Shown here one piece after another: positions 13,404-24,503 of a DNA stretch of 64,000 bases. Position numbers and translations under genes: made by a program. The stretch is from NCBI RefSeq assembly GCF_000165425.1, contig NW_001798990.1, positions 1,796 through 65,795 of the forward strand. Reading direction: 5' to 3'. The DNA is from Paramecium tetraurelia (taxonomy: Eukaryota > Ciliophora > Oligohymenophorea > Peniculida > Parameciidae). Under the pieces are notes generated by a model, which worked only from the letters and a program-made list of their open reading frames with translations, did not search any database and was not told the origin of the DNA. Numbering within the stretch: the first letter of the stretch is position 1; every line of letters starts with the position of its first letter.

Positions 13404-14840
13404 TCATAATTAAATGGATTAGAATGAAGCACTATCCACCTCCTAATATACTCTCACTAAATCTTCATTATTCTTGAACATATTTGCTTTGCCTCTACTT
13501 AATAAATTGAAATCTTCTTTACTAAAATGCCATTCAATCTATCCTCTATTCACATCAACCTTAATCATAGTAATTGAATTATCAAACACCTACCCACAAT
13601 TACTAGATTTTATTTCTTCTTTTGCCTATATTCCATATTAATGCGTATGATATAGCTGATTTCTTCCGAAATGATTTATTAGAAACAATTAAATTCTAGA
13701 CAATTCATAGATGATATTAGTATATACTAGTTTCTTTTTTGCTTATGCTATCAATTCTTTGCATATTTTTAGGTCTTTCTTATCTTTAGATTTCTTCAAT
13801 TCAATGTAATCCAAAAAGTAAAAACCCAAAACCTTATCAACAAGATCGCAATCCAATAATTACTCGTTGTAATAATTAAGCAGATATTAAATAGTCATTA
13901 ATATACTCATTATTGATCCCACTTAAGCTAGTATTTCACCTAATTTTGGATATACAATCTAAGTATCAATTGACATCGGATCAAGACGAATAAATAGATT
14001 AAGATATGAGTTCTTAACTAATAGAGTAGACCAAAATTGATTAGTTGTTGCACTTGTTATTAACTAGGCATTGTAGATAAAGCTTTTTGATTCAGAACTA
14101 CTGAATAAAATGCCAGTATCTATAGTAGCTTATGTTTAAGTCAATATCAATTAACCCTAATGAGAGATCTGAGAATCAAAGGTTAAATAATATTATTTCT
14201 TCACTGCCTAGAACTTTTATGAATATGGATCATACTACTTTAAATTCAACCAGAAACTGATATAATTAACAGATTTTTCAAAGAACTCTTTAATTTCTTC
14301 ATCAGATGCACACTCATATCCAATATCAAATAGAGTGGCATTACAAGAAGTGATTACTATCATAAGTTCGGTTGTATCATTCAAATCGTTATCAAAACCA
14401 CTATTTTGAACTAAGGATAGATTGTCAACTCTTAAAAGACTTGTATTATAGGGGGAAATTGTTTGTGACTAATCTAAGAGAGAAAATGGTTTTTATGGAA
14501 TACCATTAATAAAATAGATTCCAATAGGAGTTAATATGTTACGTTAGAATCTGAATGGATCTACCTACTCGTTGCTATACTTCCAATAGCAAAATTCAAA
14601 TAAGGCATCTTCATTATAAAAAATTTGAGAGTAGTTCTAAACTTTCATGAGGTTGGTTGAATTTGGTAGGATTTTGGAACTCCACCATTCATTCATTACA
14701 TAGATAAAATAGCTAAAACTAGCTACTAATACTAATATTGAACATATTCCACTGAGGATAGACTTTTACTCTTTTTCATCTAAGGAGATTTGTGGTTTAT
14801 ATTAGACACCGAATATATCAATCATTTTAAGGTATTTCAT
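13404..14840 (-). CDS. Two-TM membrane protein, paralogue of the gene at 24504
   Basis: 478 aa with no introns. Short cytosolic N-terminus (MKYLKMIDIFGVQYKPQ), a first TM helix (ILSGICSILVLVASFSYFIY), a loop of ~270 residues with Asn-glycosylation-like sites and conserved Cys, then a second hydrophobic segment (GEILAQVGSIMSILMTIQYL) and a charged C-terminal domain. It aligns along its whole length with the gene at 24504-25883: both have LP.STN, FEFCYW, DPFR, NIL.PIG, GIP and YPKLGEILAQVGSI. It is tail-to-tail with the YANK-like kinase (42 bp apart). Function unknown; a ciliate multigene family is inferred. Confidence 0.85.
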
Positions 14841-14931
14841 TTTGAAATATATTATTTTTAATTATGTCCTGAAGTGTCAATAGAAAAAGACATATTTTGT
14901 AAATAATAATGAATTTTAATTAATTTATTAT

Positions 14932-16281
14932 ATGACATAAAGAGAGGAGGTATTGTATATATTATTTTAATTATAATAAGACACCATATTTCAGAGAGTG
15001 TTAAAAATTAGGTGGTATTCAATAGAAGGACATCTATCTATCTCCAACAAAGGCAGCAACATATTTGTATCTACTTAATCATGTAAGAATTATGAAGTAT
15101 GTGAAAGTGTGATAAGGGTGTTGCCATGCAATTCTGCTAAGAGACGAGTATGCAAATGGGATACAACAATTGAATAAGATGGACCAGCCACTTGTAGAAT
15201 CCTTGTTCCTGTTCAGAAGAGAGAAGTATTGATCAAATAATAATTAGAAATGCATTAATGGTTGGCAGAATGTAGGGTATGAAGTGTTTTATTAGAACAA
15301 GGATACAATTGCAGATCAAAAACAGTTGAATTTGGATTATGAGAATGATGAGATCTAATAGCAATTGGAGAATAATGAGAGGATGCTCACCAACGATTTT
15401 AAGTATCAGATGAAGAATTTAGCTAAATTTTACAAGGAACTAAATCAAAAATATAGATTGAATGTTCAGGATCCAGATTTTAAAGAAAGAGTTTAGATAG
15501 CAAAGGAATAGTTATAAAGACAAAGAAATAAACCATTGCAGTACTTTAAGAAAGATGGTGTGAAATTCGTAGAATTGCTGCAAGAACTTATTTAAGCTGA
15601 TAAGAGATAACCTACATTGTTAGAAAGGTTCAAAGCATTCAATCAATTAAAAGCATCTCAATTTAGAATCAAAGAGAAGCTACCTGAAAAGCTATACAAC
15701 AAAACAACCAATGATGAAGATCCGACTCCTAGAAGCAGGAACAAATTGCTGAAAAAATCTTGTAAGTTTATAGGGTAAACAAGCAGAAATGTTACGGATA
15801 CTTTGAAAATGAAATTTCAATTAAAAGATAAATCCTACCATATGTCTAAATAATTCGATAATTACACTCCAAATCTCCTCAAAGTATAATCACAATCGTC
15901 GATATCTTTTCATAAAAAGAATAAAACAGATAACGAAGAATATCTTGATCGACAACTCGAAAAATTCGCAAGTAGAATGATATAACCTCAATTTAATGTT
16001 TAAGAAATTAACACTGAAAACATCAACAAATTGATTGAAGTAATTATTATAAAATAAATTGAAAGAGCAAATCTAATTTAAAGTAATTATGCCTAAAAAA
16101 GATATAATCCAAAACGTTGATTGCTCAATCAGAACATCGTAGTAAAACAGAGAGACAAGAATCAGATTGTAATGTATTCACTTCAAGATCAAGAGATAAA
16201 GATTCTACTAAGGCATCTATCATTTTTAAGCGATCTTAGTTGCTTACATCTTTTACCAATAAATCAGATTGTATTAAATGA
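14932..16281 (+). CDS. Hypothetical basic, partly coiled-coil protein
   Basis: 433 aa, starting at ATG 14932 in a long uninterrupted frame. The N-terminal ~100 residues contain several Cys (KNYEVCESVIRVLPCNSAKR, then ATCRILVPVQKREKCINGW) and may be a small folded domain. The middle is a charged helical region (NLDYENDEIQQQLENNERML), and the C-terminal third is Lys/Ser/Arg-rich (SRSRDKDSTKASIIFKRSQ). Introns 15226-15247 (22 nt) and 16040-16065 (26 nt) are each needed to bypass a TGA or shift frame. No family recognised. Confidence 0.72.
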
Positions 16282-16363
16282 TGATTTATATTTATAAATA
16301 ATAATTCAAAAGGGAATGTTTTGAAATTAATTCATAAATAAATTTTATTTATTATTAATTATA

Positions 16364-17238
16364 ATGTACAATTCAAGATCCTAAGTCTCATGTATCAAAT
16401 TAAATTGACCATTTTTAGATCCCTAAGCATCACCTTCAAGTGGCAGAATTCAAAAGATCTCAGAGAAATTATCCACAATCTAAATTGGAGTAGAAAATGA
16501 GAGATTTCAAAAACTTGAATAAGCTGAATAAAGAATTTAATAGGCTGAAGATGCTTTCAATGAATTCTAAGAATAGATTTTTACTAAATTGAACGGATTA
16601 AGGGATCAAGTAATTTATATACCCATATCTGTGTAGTTAGGCAAATTATAAAAACAAGTAGAAGAAGATAAATTGGCTAAGGAATAAGCCAATGAAACTA
16701 AAAACAGGGAAGTTCAAGCATTAGAAAAGAAATTTGAAAATGCTATTCAAAATGAAACATAAACTAGAAAAGAAGGAGAAACTAAAGTATTGAGATTATT
16801 GGAAGATAAAACAGCATTGTTGAGAACTGAAGTACAAAAAGAAACAGCAGCAAGAGTAGATTCTATTGAAGGAATCCATTAAGGATTATAAAATGATCTA
16901 CCCAAAATCTAAGAGGCCATCAGAAATGAAGCCAATGAAAGAGATGAGTCTGATCAGAATGTAAGTACATACTAACATTTAGGTTATGAAATCCATTACT
17001 GATGAACTTGTTAAATTGAGTAATCTTATCAATGTTGAAAAGAGAAATAGAGATGAAAGTGAATAATCTATATTTGAAATGCTTAAAGATATCGTCAATA
17101 GAGTCAAAGTAGAATTGGATCAAGAAAAGAAAACAAGGTATAATTAATCACATAATTTATAGAGAATAATCAGAAGAACATTTACTCAGTTTATTGGAAG
17201 ATACTTGTAATAAACTCAGTATTGCAGCAAATTTATGA
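16364..17238 (+). CDS. SF-assemblin / beta-giardin family striated-fibre protein
   Basis: 257 aa. Short basic head (MYNSRSQVS) followed by an unbroken coiled coil with the SF-assemblin pattern (QVEEDKLAKEQANETKNREV; KLSNLINVEKRNRDESEQSI; EQSEEHLLSLLEDTCNKL). SF-assemblins polymerise into striated ciliary rootlets attached to basal bodies, and ciliates carry large families of them. Four introns: 16392-16418, 16610-16636, 16961-16982 and 17138-17162 (22-27 nt). The first contains an in-frame TGA, so splicing is required. TGA at 17236-17238. Confidence 0.88.
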
Positions 17239-17286
17239 TATTGAAATAAATACAAAATATAAAGAATATATTATATATAATATATA

Positions 17287-17766
17287 ATGCAATATCATTA
17301 ATTTGATAAGAACTTGTCTCCCTTACAAAGGTTGACTCTATTTCATGATGGTTCAATGACTAAGTTCTTAGAATTATACTTTGCTGAGAATGTCTAAACA
17401 GAAGTCATCAAAGAATCCTCTCAGTTTGATGATGACTATTTGTATGATTGGAAACAATTCATACCAGATGCTCAAATCTAAAGAGAAGTCATCCTAAAGA
17501 ATCAATCCTAAGGAAATCTCATCTATGCAAGATCATTATGGACTAAACTTAATTATGATAAAATTATGTAAGGCAACAAAAATACTGCTATTGGCAAGAA
17601 TCTTGAAAAAAAACAAATCTCATAAAGAAGACAGATTTTAATTGCTTGTTAAACTAAATTACCAAAATCAAGTAATCTACCAATTAGAGATGTTCTAAGT
17701 AGAGCCTATCTAATTTATTAAGAAGATGACCTTCTAATGTATATCGAAGAATACATGTTATTTTGA
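17287..17766 (+). CDS. UbiC-like (DUF98 / chorismate-lyase fold) protein
   Basis: 159 aa with no intron. The order of elements fits the UbiC/DUF98 fold: SPLQRLTLFHDGSMTKFLE near the start, then REVILKNQSQGNLIYARSLW (the 'R.v.L...g..l.yA.s' strand pair) and NTAIGKNLEKKQISQRRQIL (G.lL......R...). In bacteria this fold releases pyruvate from chorismate or binds effectors. Whether this protein has lyase activity is unknown, and it may only bind a ligand. Assignment is by pattern recognition, without a search. It stops 12 bp before the next start. Confidence 0.6.
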
Positions 17767-17778
17767 TAATTTATTTTA

Positions 17779-18507
17779 ATGTTTTAACAGCATAATAATA
17801 CTATTTCAACGTCCCGATCTAATTCATCCATTAATCAAACACCAAGGAGATTAATACGTGTTGGCACTCCTTCTGGTATTGACAATGCAAGTGCTATGAA
17901 AAAGAACGAAGAATTTAACAAATAAATAGAATTATATAAACAAAGAGAATCTCACTACAAGAAAATCATTTTTGCCAAAGATTAAGAAATATCAATGATG
18001 AAATCACACATTTAGTAATTAGAAGAAAGTAAGTTCAAATTTAATATTAGATATCAATCAGAATAATCTGTCCAACCAAATATAAAAATAGATTTAAGAT
18101 CTAACTTAATAAGTCCAAATCTTGTTAGAATCATACAAGTAAAAATCTAATGATCAAAATTTAGTTAAAGGATAATTGAAATTGAAAATCTAAAAAAATC
18201 ATAAGGTCATGATCATACAGAATTAGAAAGACAAGTTTTATAATTATTAAGAGAGAATTCTCAATTGATGAATAGTCTAACCGTTTCACACACTCAATAG
18301 GATGCCTTATCCAAAAAGAATAGTTTATAGAACATATCAAAAATTCATCCATAGGAGACTTCTTGGAAACAAAGGTTTATTAAATTGAATAAAGAATACT
18401 ACGAATTACAAGAAAAGCATGCCTTTTTAACAGCTGAATTAGAAAATAACAGATCTAACTTTCGATCCCCAAGTCTTGAAAGCTTTGAAGCTATTATAAG
18501 ATAATGA
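17779..18507 (+). CDS. Coiled-coil protein
   Basis: 226 aa. ATG at 17779 begins MFQQHNNTISTSRSNSS, a Ser/Gln-rich head with RRLIRVGTPSG, then a long heptad-like coil (HYKKIIFAKDQEISMMKSHI; HTELERQVLQLLRENSQL; LNKEYYELQEKHAFLTAELE). Introns 18029-18050 (22 nt) and 18139-18164 (26 nt) keep the frame and avoid TGA. Cytoskeletal or basal-body roles are common for such ciliate proteins; nothing specific can be said. Confidence 0.75.
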
Positions 18508-18789
18508 TTATTTTCAATTTCTAGAACTTAATTTATTAAGCATATCAAGTTGAACAGTTTTTTGGATAATTTATTGGTCTAATATGGTCAATCAAATAAT
18601 CTAATATATATAGACTGACACCATTTTCCATAATTTTCTTTTTGTTAATAATACTTTTCTTATAGAAATATTTATCTTTTAAATAATAGATTACATCTAA
18701 GAAATGAGTATGAATAGAAGAACTGAATAGATAAAGACATTAATTAGTTTGAAATAAATATTTATTTGCATTTATTTAATTTTATATAC

Positions 18790-20416
18790 TCAATAAGATT
18801 TTCTTATTAGATCTACAGCTTGATTGATTTACTCGTTCAAATAAGTTGCATCCTAAAGCATTTTAAATTAATCTTCCAATCCATAATTTTCAAAATCTAA
18901 TAGAATTCCTGTCACTTGAGGTGCCTAAAGATATTATAAATAAATTACCAATTTTTACTCAACCTATTGGTTAACTAAAGGAAATAGGATTGCTCCTACT
19001 ATGGCAGTGATTTTTTTCTCATTTCCTTAAGCTTACAGACTTTGTAAGAATTACAAGTCTGGCATTCTTGGTTGGTGTGGTCTTTGTTAGTTATGATATT
19101 GATTAGATTATTGATTTGAGTATTAATTTCTCTTAGGTCTGTGTGGATTATAATTACCTTATTATTGAGTGAATCCTGGTTAATAAGGGGGTTATTGAGG
19201 AGGATAACCAGTAGGATATTGGGGTGGTTATTATGGATAAGCACCATAGGGAGGGTTTTGATAGTTTGGATATCCTTAGAATGGTTATTAGTATGGGAAG
19301 GGAATGGGTTAAGGATAAGGTTAAAAGGCTGGTTTCTATTGTGTTTTTTTGAATTGGATAATTTCTGCTGGACTCAACATTGGAGAGATTTGCACAGTCA
19401 ATTTATCATACAGATCAAATATTTTTTTAGTTTTGACAGCCAAATCAATGACTTTTTTACCATCTTCAGCAGATTTCAAATAGATATAAGCTGTTAATTT
19501 ATTAGATTTGTTTGGTGGTAATAATTGAATATCATCTAGAACAACGATGGATTCATATGCTTCTCTGAGTTATTGTTCAGTGACTGTGGGTTTAAGGTTT
19601 TTGGTGTATAGATTAGCTTCAATATTGTCATTTGAATTGACAGCCCATTAAATGGTAATAGTTTGGTTTTGGAATGTTTTGGAAGCTTTGACTGCTTTAT
19701 ATGCATCTTCTGAATTTTCAAATCTAACAAATGCAAAGTATGTTTGATTTTTGGGATTTACATTGACTTAGATGGATTCAATTTTGCCATATTCAGAGAA
19801 ATAGTTGTCCAACAATGGTTTAATTTGATCCAAGGGTTATTAGGACTTGATATTAGAGATGAACAGTTAATCTCTCTTGATTTGTTATAGTTTACCCTTC
19901 TTGATTGCTCTAGATGTATATTTGATTGAATTACCTTGTGATATGCAATCCCAAATTTGCCTAATCTGCCAGACATTGTTCAGCGGATTTCCTTTACTCA
20001 AACTAGATATAGGCCACTCCAGCCTTATCAGACATCTAAACTTTGATATTCAAGATCTTTCCATATTTTTATAATTTCTCTTTCACTTACAATTGGGTAG
20101 TTGTGGGACTTAATCCATCTATGAATATATTTGCCTCTTCATCCAATTTATCCATATCCAAGTATTCATTGACATCCAAGTTCTTTCCTTCTATAGTGAC
20201 TGTCTTGGATGTTGCTTTTTTCACTATTTGATTAAATTAATTTGTACCTGCATCATGAGAATCAAATACTATGAATACTCCATTTGACTTGGCATTTTGC
20301 TATAATTATTCGATCTTTCCGAACTCAGAGAATGCTTATTTCAACTATTCAAGGGTAGTTTCAGACTTATACTAAGTTACATACACACACCTATCATGAA
20401 GAGTTGATTAAATCAT
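18790..20416 (-). CDS. PABP: Poly(A)-binding protein (RRMs plus C-terminal MLLE domain)
   Basis: 533 aa. RRM-type domains in tandem: the first with CVYVTQYKSETTLEQLKQAF and NGVFIVFDSHDAG, a second with NIFIDGLSPTTTQ and KAGVAYIQFEQR, a third with LFISNIKSQQPLDQIKPLL and TYFAFVRFENSEDA, and a fourth with NLYTKNLKPTVTEQQLREAY. A Pro/Gln/Tyr-rich linker follows, then the MLLE domain with QVTGILLDFENYGLEDQF. Cytoplasmic PABPs coat mRNA tails and recruit translation and deadenylation factors through MLLE. One 25-nt intron (19910-19934). TGA at 18790-18792. The linker is dominated by TAA/TAG-encoded glutamine. Confidence 0.93.
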
Positions 20417-20461
20417 AAATAATTATTTAATGATTAATTCACTATTTTTAATTATTAATTA

Positions 20462-21142
20462 ATGGAAACTAAGTGTAAAAGAAATGGTTGTAAGAAAGCT
20501 TACAATGAAAATGAAAATAATGATCAAGCATGCAGACATCATCCTGGAAAACCCATTTTTTCAGATCTCAAAAAAGGATGGACATGTTGTAATAAGATAG
20601 TCTACGATTGGGATGAATTCATGAAAATAGAGCCATGTGCAGTTGGCAGACACACCAATGTTGAAGCTACTGAAGGCAGTGAATTTTATTAGTCAAAGAC
20701 TGTAGAGAATGCATAAAAAGGTATTATTGCAATTTCTAGAATATTAGGAATTGATAACTTTGCTAATAATGCTCCTCAGCCTGTTAGAAAAATAGATGAC
20801 TACAATAAAGAAGAAGCGGAAAAGAAGAAATTGCTAGAATAATAATAAGGTTTCACTTTCTAATTCTACTAATTTAGCTTAAGTATAAAAATAAATCTTT
20901 GTTACTCCTGCTGGAAAACATAAATGCACCAATAAGGGCTGCTTGAAAGAATATGATCCTAAAGAAAATACTGAATGCTTTTATCATCCAGGGGAACCTT
21001 GTTTCCACGATCTTAAGAAATTTTGGACTTGTTGTAAAGTAGTGTCATTCATTTATTTCCAAAGGTTGAAAAATATGATTGGGATGAATTTATGAAAATA
21101 CCAACTTGTGCTAAAGGATCGCATACACCTAAAGTAGTTTGA
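20462..21142 (+). CDS. CHORD-domain protein with two CHORDs (RAR1/CHORDC1-like)
   Basis: 208 aa. Two zinc-binding CHORD domains: residues ~5-65 (CKRNGCKKAY ... CRHHPGKPIFSDLKKGWTCC ... YDWDEFM, CAVGRHT) and ~140-205 (CTNKGCLKEYDP ... CFYHPGEPCFHDLKKFWTCC ... YDWDEFM, CAKGSHT). Each carries the full Cys/His set. CHORD proteins are HSP90 co-chaperones. Animal CHORDC1 also has a CS domain, and that is absent here, so the layout resembles plant RAR1. Introns 20850-20877 (28 nt) and 21039-21064 (26 nt); the second splits CHORD 2. It is divergent with the PABP gene, the starts being 45 bp apart. Confidence 0.9.
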
Positions 21143-21224
21143 AAATCAATATTAAATTATCAACATACAATACAATTTTTATTTTTACATACATAATCTG
21201 GCTGTTATTAAATTAAATTAACAA

Positions 21225-22917
21225 ATGAGAACTAATCAGGGATCTAATAATGATCTTCTTAATAGAAACAACCAAGGAAGAAGAGAAATCGATTAATTGA
21301 TCAGTACCTCTCCGAATGGATGGAAAGATCCTACTGTCTAAAATACTTCAGGATATGTTTCTAGAGAAAAATACAATAAACTCAAGGATCTCAACTCTAA
21401 ATTGAAAGTACAGCATCTACTAATTTGTAGTCGACTTTAAAAGAGTATATTCAAGACACCAAGGACAAAGAAAGACAATTATAAATGAAAGAAGAACAAT
21501 TAATTAAGTATGAAAAAGAAAGGGTCGACTCCTAAAATAAAGGCAATGAGGAACTCAAAACATAACTAAATGAGTTAAAAATTAAATTGTAAAAGAAAAA
21601 GACTAAAATCAGGTTACTCAAGGAATAATCAAAAACCATTGATTCTCGGTTGGACGATAAGTAATCCAATTATCAAGTCGAATTCGATAGAGTGTAACGT
21701 ATGTATGATTCCTAATTAAATGAAATGTAACTATTCTAATGATCATTTAGAAAAGAACAAGAAAAAAGATATTTGATTTTAAAAGATGAAAATAATATAT
21801 TAAAACAAGCCTTATAATCAAAAGAAGATTAATGCAGATATTTCGAAATGGGAGCTCAAGATGATAGGTAACATTTACAATTATTGGAATAAAAAATCAA
21901 AGAATTATAAGAAGAAAAGAAAATATTATAAATAGCAATTGACAATTAAACAACTAAAATTGATGAAACAGAAAAGTTCATCAAGTTAAATGATTCACGT
22001 CATTAATAAGAAATCATTAAAATTGAATCAGAAAAATAACAACTTCAAAATGAGTATCTTTCATAAATTACTTAAAAAAAAGACAAAGGCAAATCCTTTT
22101 AGCTTCAAATCTAATTATTAGAATAATAACTAGCTCAATAATAAAAAGAAGAACTATCATTTAGTAAAATCGTTTAAGGATAAAAACAGGATTACTTAAG
22201 GTTGCAATCATAACTTGAGGACTAAAAATATAAGACTGACTAGGCTTTAAAGGAAACAAGTTTTAAAGCCTAAGAAGTTAAGGAATTGAAATTGAAGTTA
22301 GAATCTCAAAAATCGATAGTCTAAACTTATGAGGATAAATTAGCTTAATATGATATCTAATATTAATTAGATTAAAATGAAAAATAATAGATGTTATTTG
22401 ATATTAATCAAATTGATTAGGAAAATAAGAAGTTGTAGCATCTACTCTATGAATCTGATAAAGATATATCATACTTAAAATAATAACATGAAGATGTAAT
22501 CATTATAATTTATACTTGTAGGATTTACGTTAAATTGAAAGAAAAATAGAATCTTTGATTCGTTAATTAAATGAATCTAAGGAAGAGATATAAGAATAAA
22601 AAAAATTAATCTAAGAATTGAAAAAACAAATTATCTCTAGCGATGAATAAGCAAATGTTTTTAAAAACAAATATTTAAAGGTTAAATAAAACTAAAAAAC
22701 ATTATAATCAGAATAAAAATATGTAATCATATATTTGATAATTCTTTAGTTAGAGGAAAAAGTCAAATTGATAGAAAGTGAAAGAATTTTTGAAGAAAAG
22801 GAAGCTTTAAAAACTAAAGATTATGCCATATAATAGAGATCAGTCTAGTAAAGCAAAATCAGAGTACTTGATGAAATCTAAAGCATGATCAAACAACATA
22901 AAAAAATTACAAGTTGA
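21225..22917 (+). CDS. Long coiled-coil protein
   Basis: 530 aa. A short Asn/Arg-rich head is followed by almost continuous coiled coil from residue ~50 (EKYNKLKDLNSKLK ... QLEEKVKLIESERIFEEKEA), with glutamine very frequent (TAA/TAG). Four introns: 21408-21430, 21727-21750, 22496-22521 and 22723-22749 (23-27 nt); the 21727 one removes an in-frame TGA. Corrected length is whole codons and TGA is at 22915-22917. Likely cytoskeletal (basal body or cortex) by analogy only. Confidence 0.78.
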
Positions 22918-23153
22918 TCAATCTAATATAATATACTTTATAGCTATAATCTATATATATGCTTATTATGAATTCTTAAATGTTATTGAAGAGTTGCCCA
23001 TATTGACAATATTTATTAACACTTAAATTAATTCCTATGCATTCCTATGCATTCTTATGAATCTATTGCAAAGTAATATAAATAAAATATTAATTTGATA
23101 AATGATAAAAATTTCTAAATAAATGTTTCGTTTTTAAAACAAAAATATCTTTT

Positions 23154-23833
23154 TCAATAGAAAACTGCTTGTATTTCCCAATTGTATGGTCTCTTAATGT
23201 AATTTGGACTTTCTAGATATTTCTTGATTTATGGGAATTCAGAAATTCTCTTGTGAAATTCAACTAGTTTTGGCTTTGAAGTAATCACTTCAGGAGCCAA
23301 TACCAGGAATTCATCGACATATTCCCATACCAAAAAGTCAACATAGGTAATTGTATCTCCGGTTAACCATGTTGAACTTTCTAATGTAGTGTTGTAAATT
23401 TTAAAAAATTCTCCAGTTTCTTTCAACATTGCCTCCTTTTTGGCTTCAGCTGTTTCTTTTCCTCCATAAACCCATTAAAAGAATGAGGCTCTGAAATCTC
23501 CAACGGATCCTCTAATGGTTGCGACCATTGTTTATTATTTGGCATCTTTGCCAAGTAATTCAGGTTTATTTACTTTATGAGCTAAATAATAATAGATGGC
23601 ATCTGATTCGAAAACAGTCTATGATAAATAAAATGAATTACGTGATCTCCATCTTTAAGATAGGGAAGATTTGTAAATGGACTATTGAATGTTTGATCGT
23701 CCTTTCCAAACCATTCTTCTGGATTAGTGTATCTCTTATCTTCATAGGGAAGCTCTATGTATTCAAGGAAGAACCTTAATGGTTAAGCTAATCCTCTAAT
23801 TGCCCAATATCCAAGAATGACTTTGTTTTCCAT
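23154..23833 (-). CDS. Glutathione S-transferase, mu-like (copy 1)
   Basis: 218 aa, the usual size. N-terminal thioredoxin-fold with VILGYWAIRGLAQPLRFFLE (Tyr in GYW.IRGLAQP is the catalytic position), LPYLKDGDH and ESDAIYYYLA; then the helical C-terminal domain with STWLTGDTITYVDFLVWEY. It conjugates glutathione to electrophiles in the cytosol. One 23-nt intron (23619-23641). The paralogue at 26056-26735 has the same intron at the same site, with closely similar protein. The tails differ: YNWEIQAVFY here. Confidence 0.93.
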
Positions 23834-24503
23834 GTAAATAATTATATTTGATATTACATATTTGAGTAAAATAATGGTTCATTTAAATTTAATTATGGTA
23901 ATATTATAAGATTCAAACATTCTGTTTAATTATATTTAATTTAACATAAACATTTAGTGGAAATCATTGAATCGCGCCTTTTTATTGCATGAATTATGAA
24001 ATTAATTATTAGTTATTTAAGCTGGAAATTATAATTGTTCATCATATTGTAAATTGTTCAATTATATTTTAGTATAATAAAAGGTATTTTAAAATATTTA
24101 CTTTATTGAAATAAAGGGCATCGTATCTAATGAATATTATATTTTAATAAAGCATTCCTGCTTAGTGTAATTTTAATATATATTCATGTTATTAGTTGAT
24201 AATTATAACTTGATTATTTATTGTTAAATTTACGCAAAAATTAATTAAGCAATGTATGTTACATATATTACACTAATTGTAAGGAAATTATAATTAAAAA
24301 TTAACCAAAGAGGACTGTTGATCGTGTCCATTTTAAAACACATAATTTTAAACTAAAACTTTACCAAAATCTATTTTAAAGCCCTAATATTTTGATAATT
24401 TGATAAAAATTGATTTTAAGAATTAAGAAAGTTGAAAGCTAAAATATCAACCTAGTTCTATATATTACATAAAAATATTAATGTTTATATCATAAATTAT
24501 AAA
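23834..24503. other. Intergenic spacer between divergent genes
   Basis: 670 bp of AT-rich DNA between the divergent GST and two-TM genes. It should hold both promoters. I see no reading frame with coding character, no RNA gene and no clear repeat. Confidence 0.6.

Noticed and set aside
19141-19497. 118-codon plus-strand frame
   Set aside because: Antisense to the Pro/Gln-rich linker and RRM of the PABP gene.
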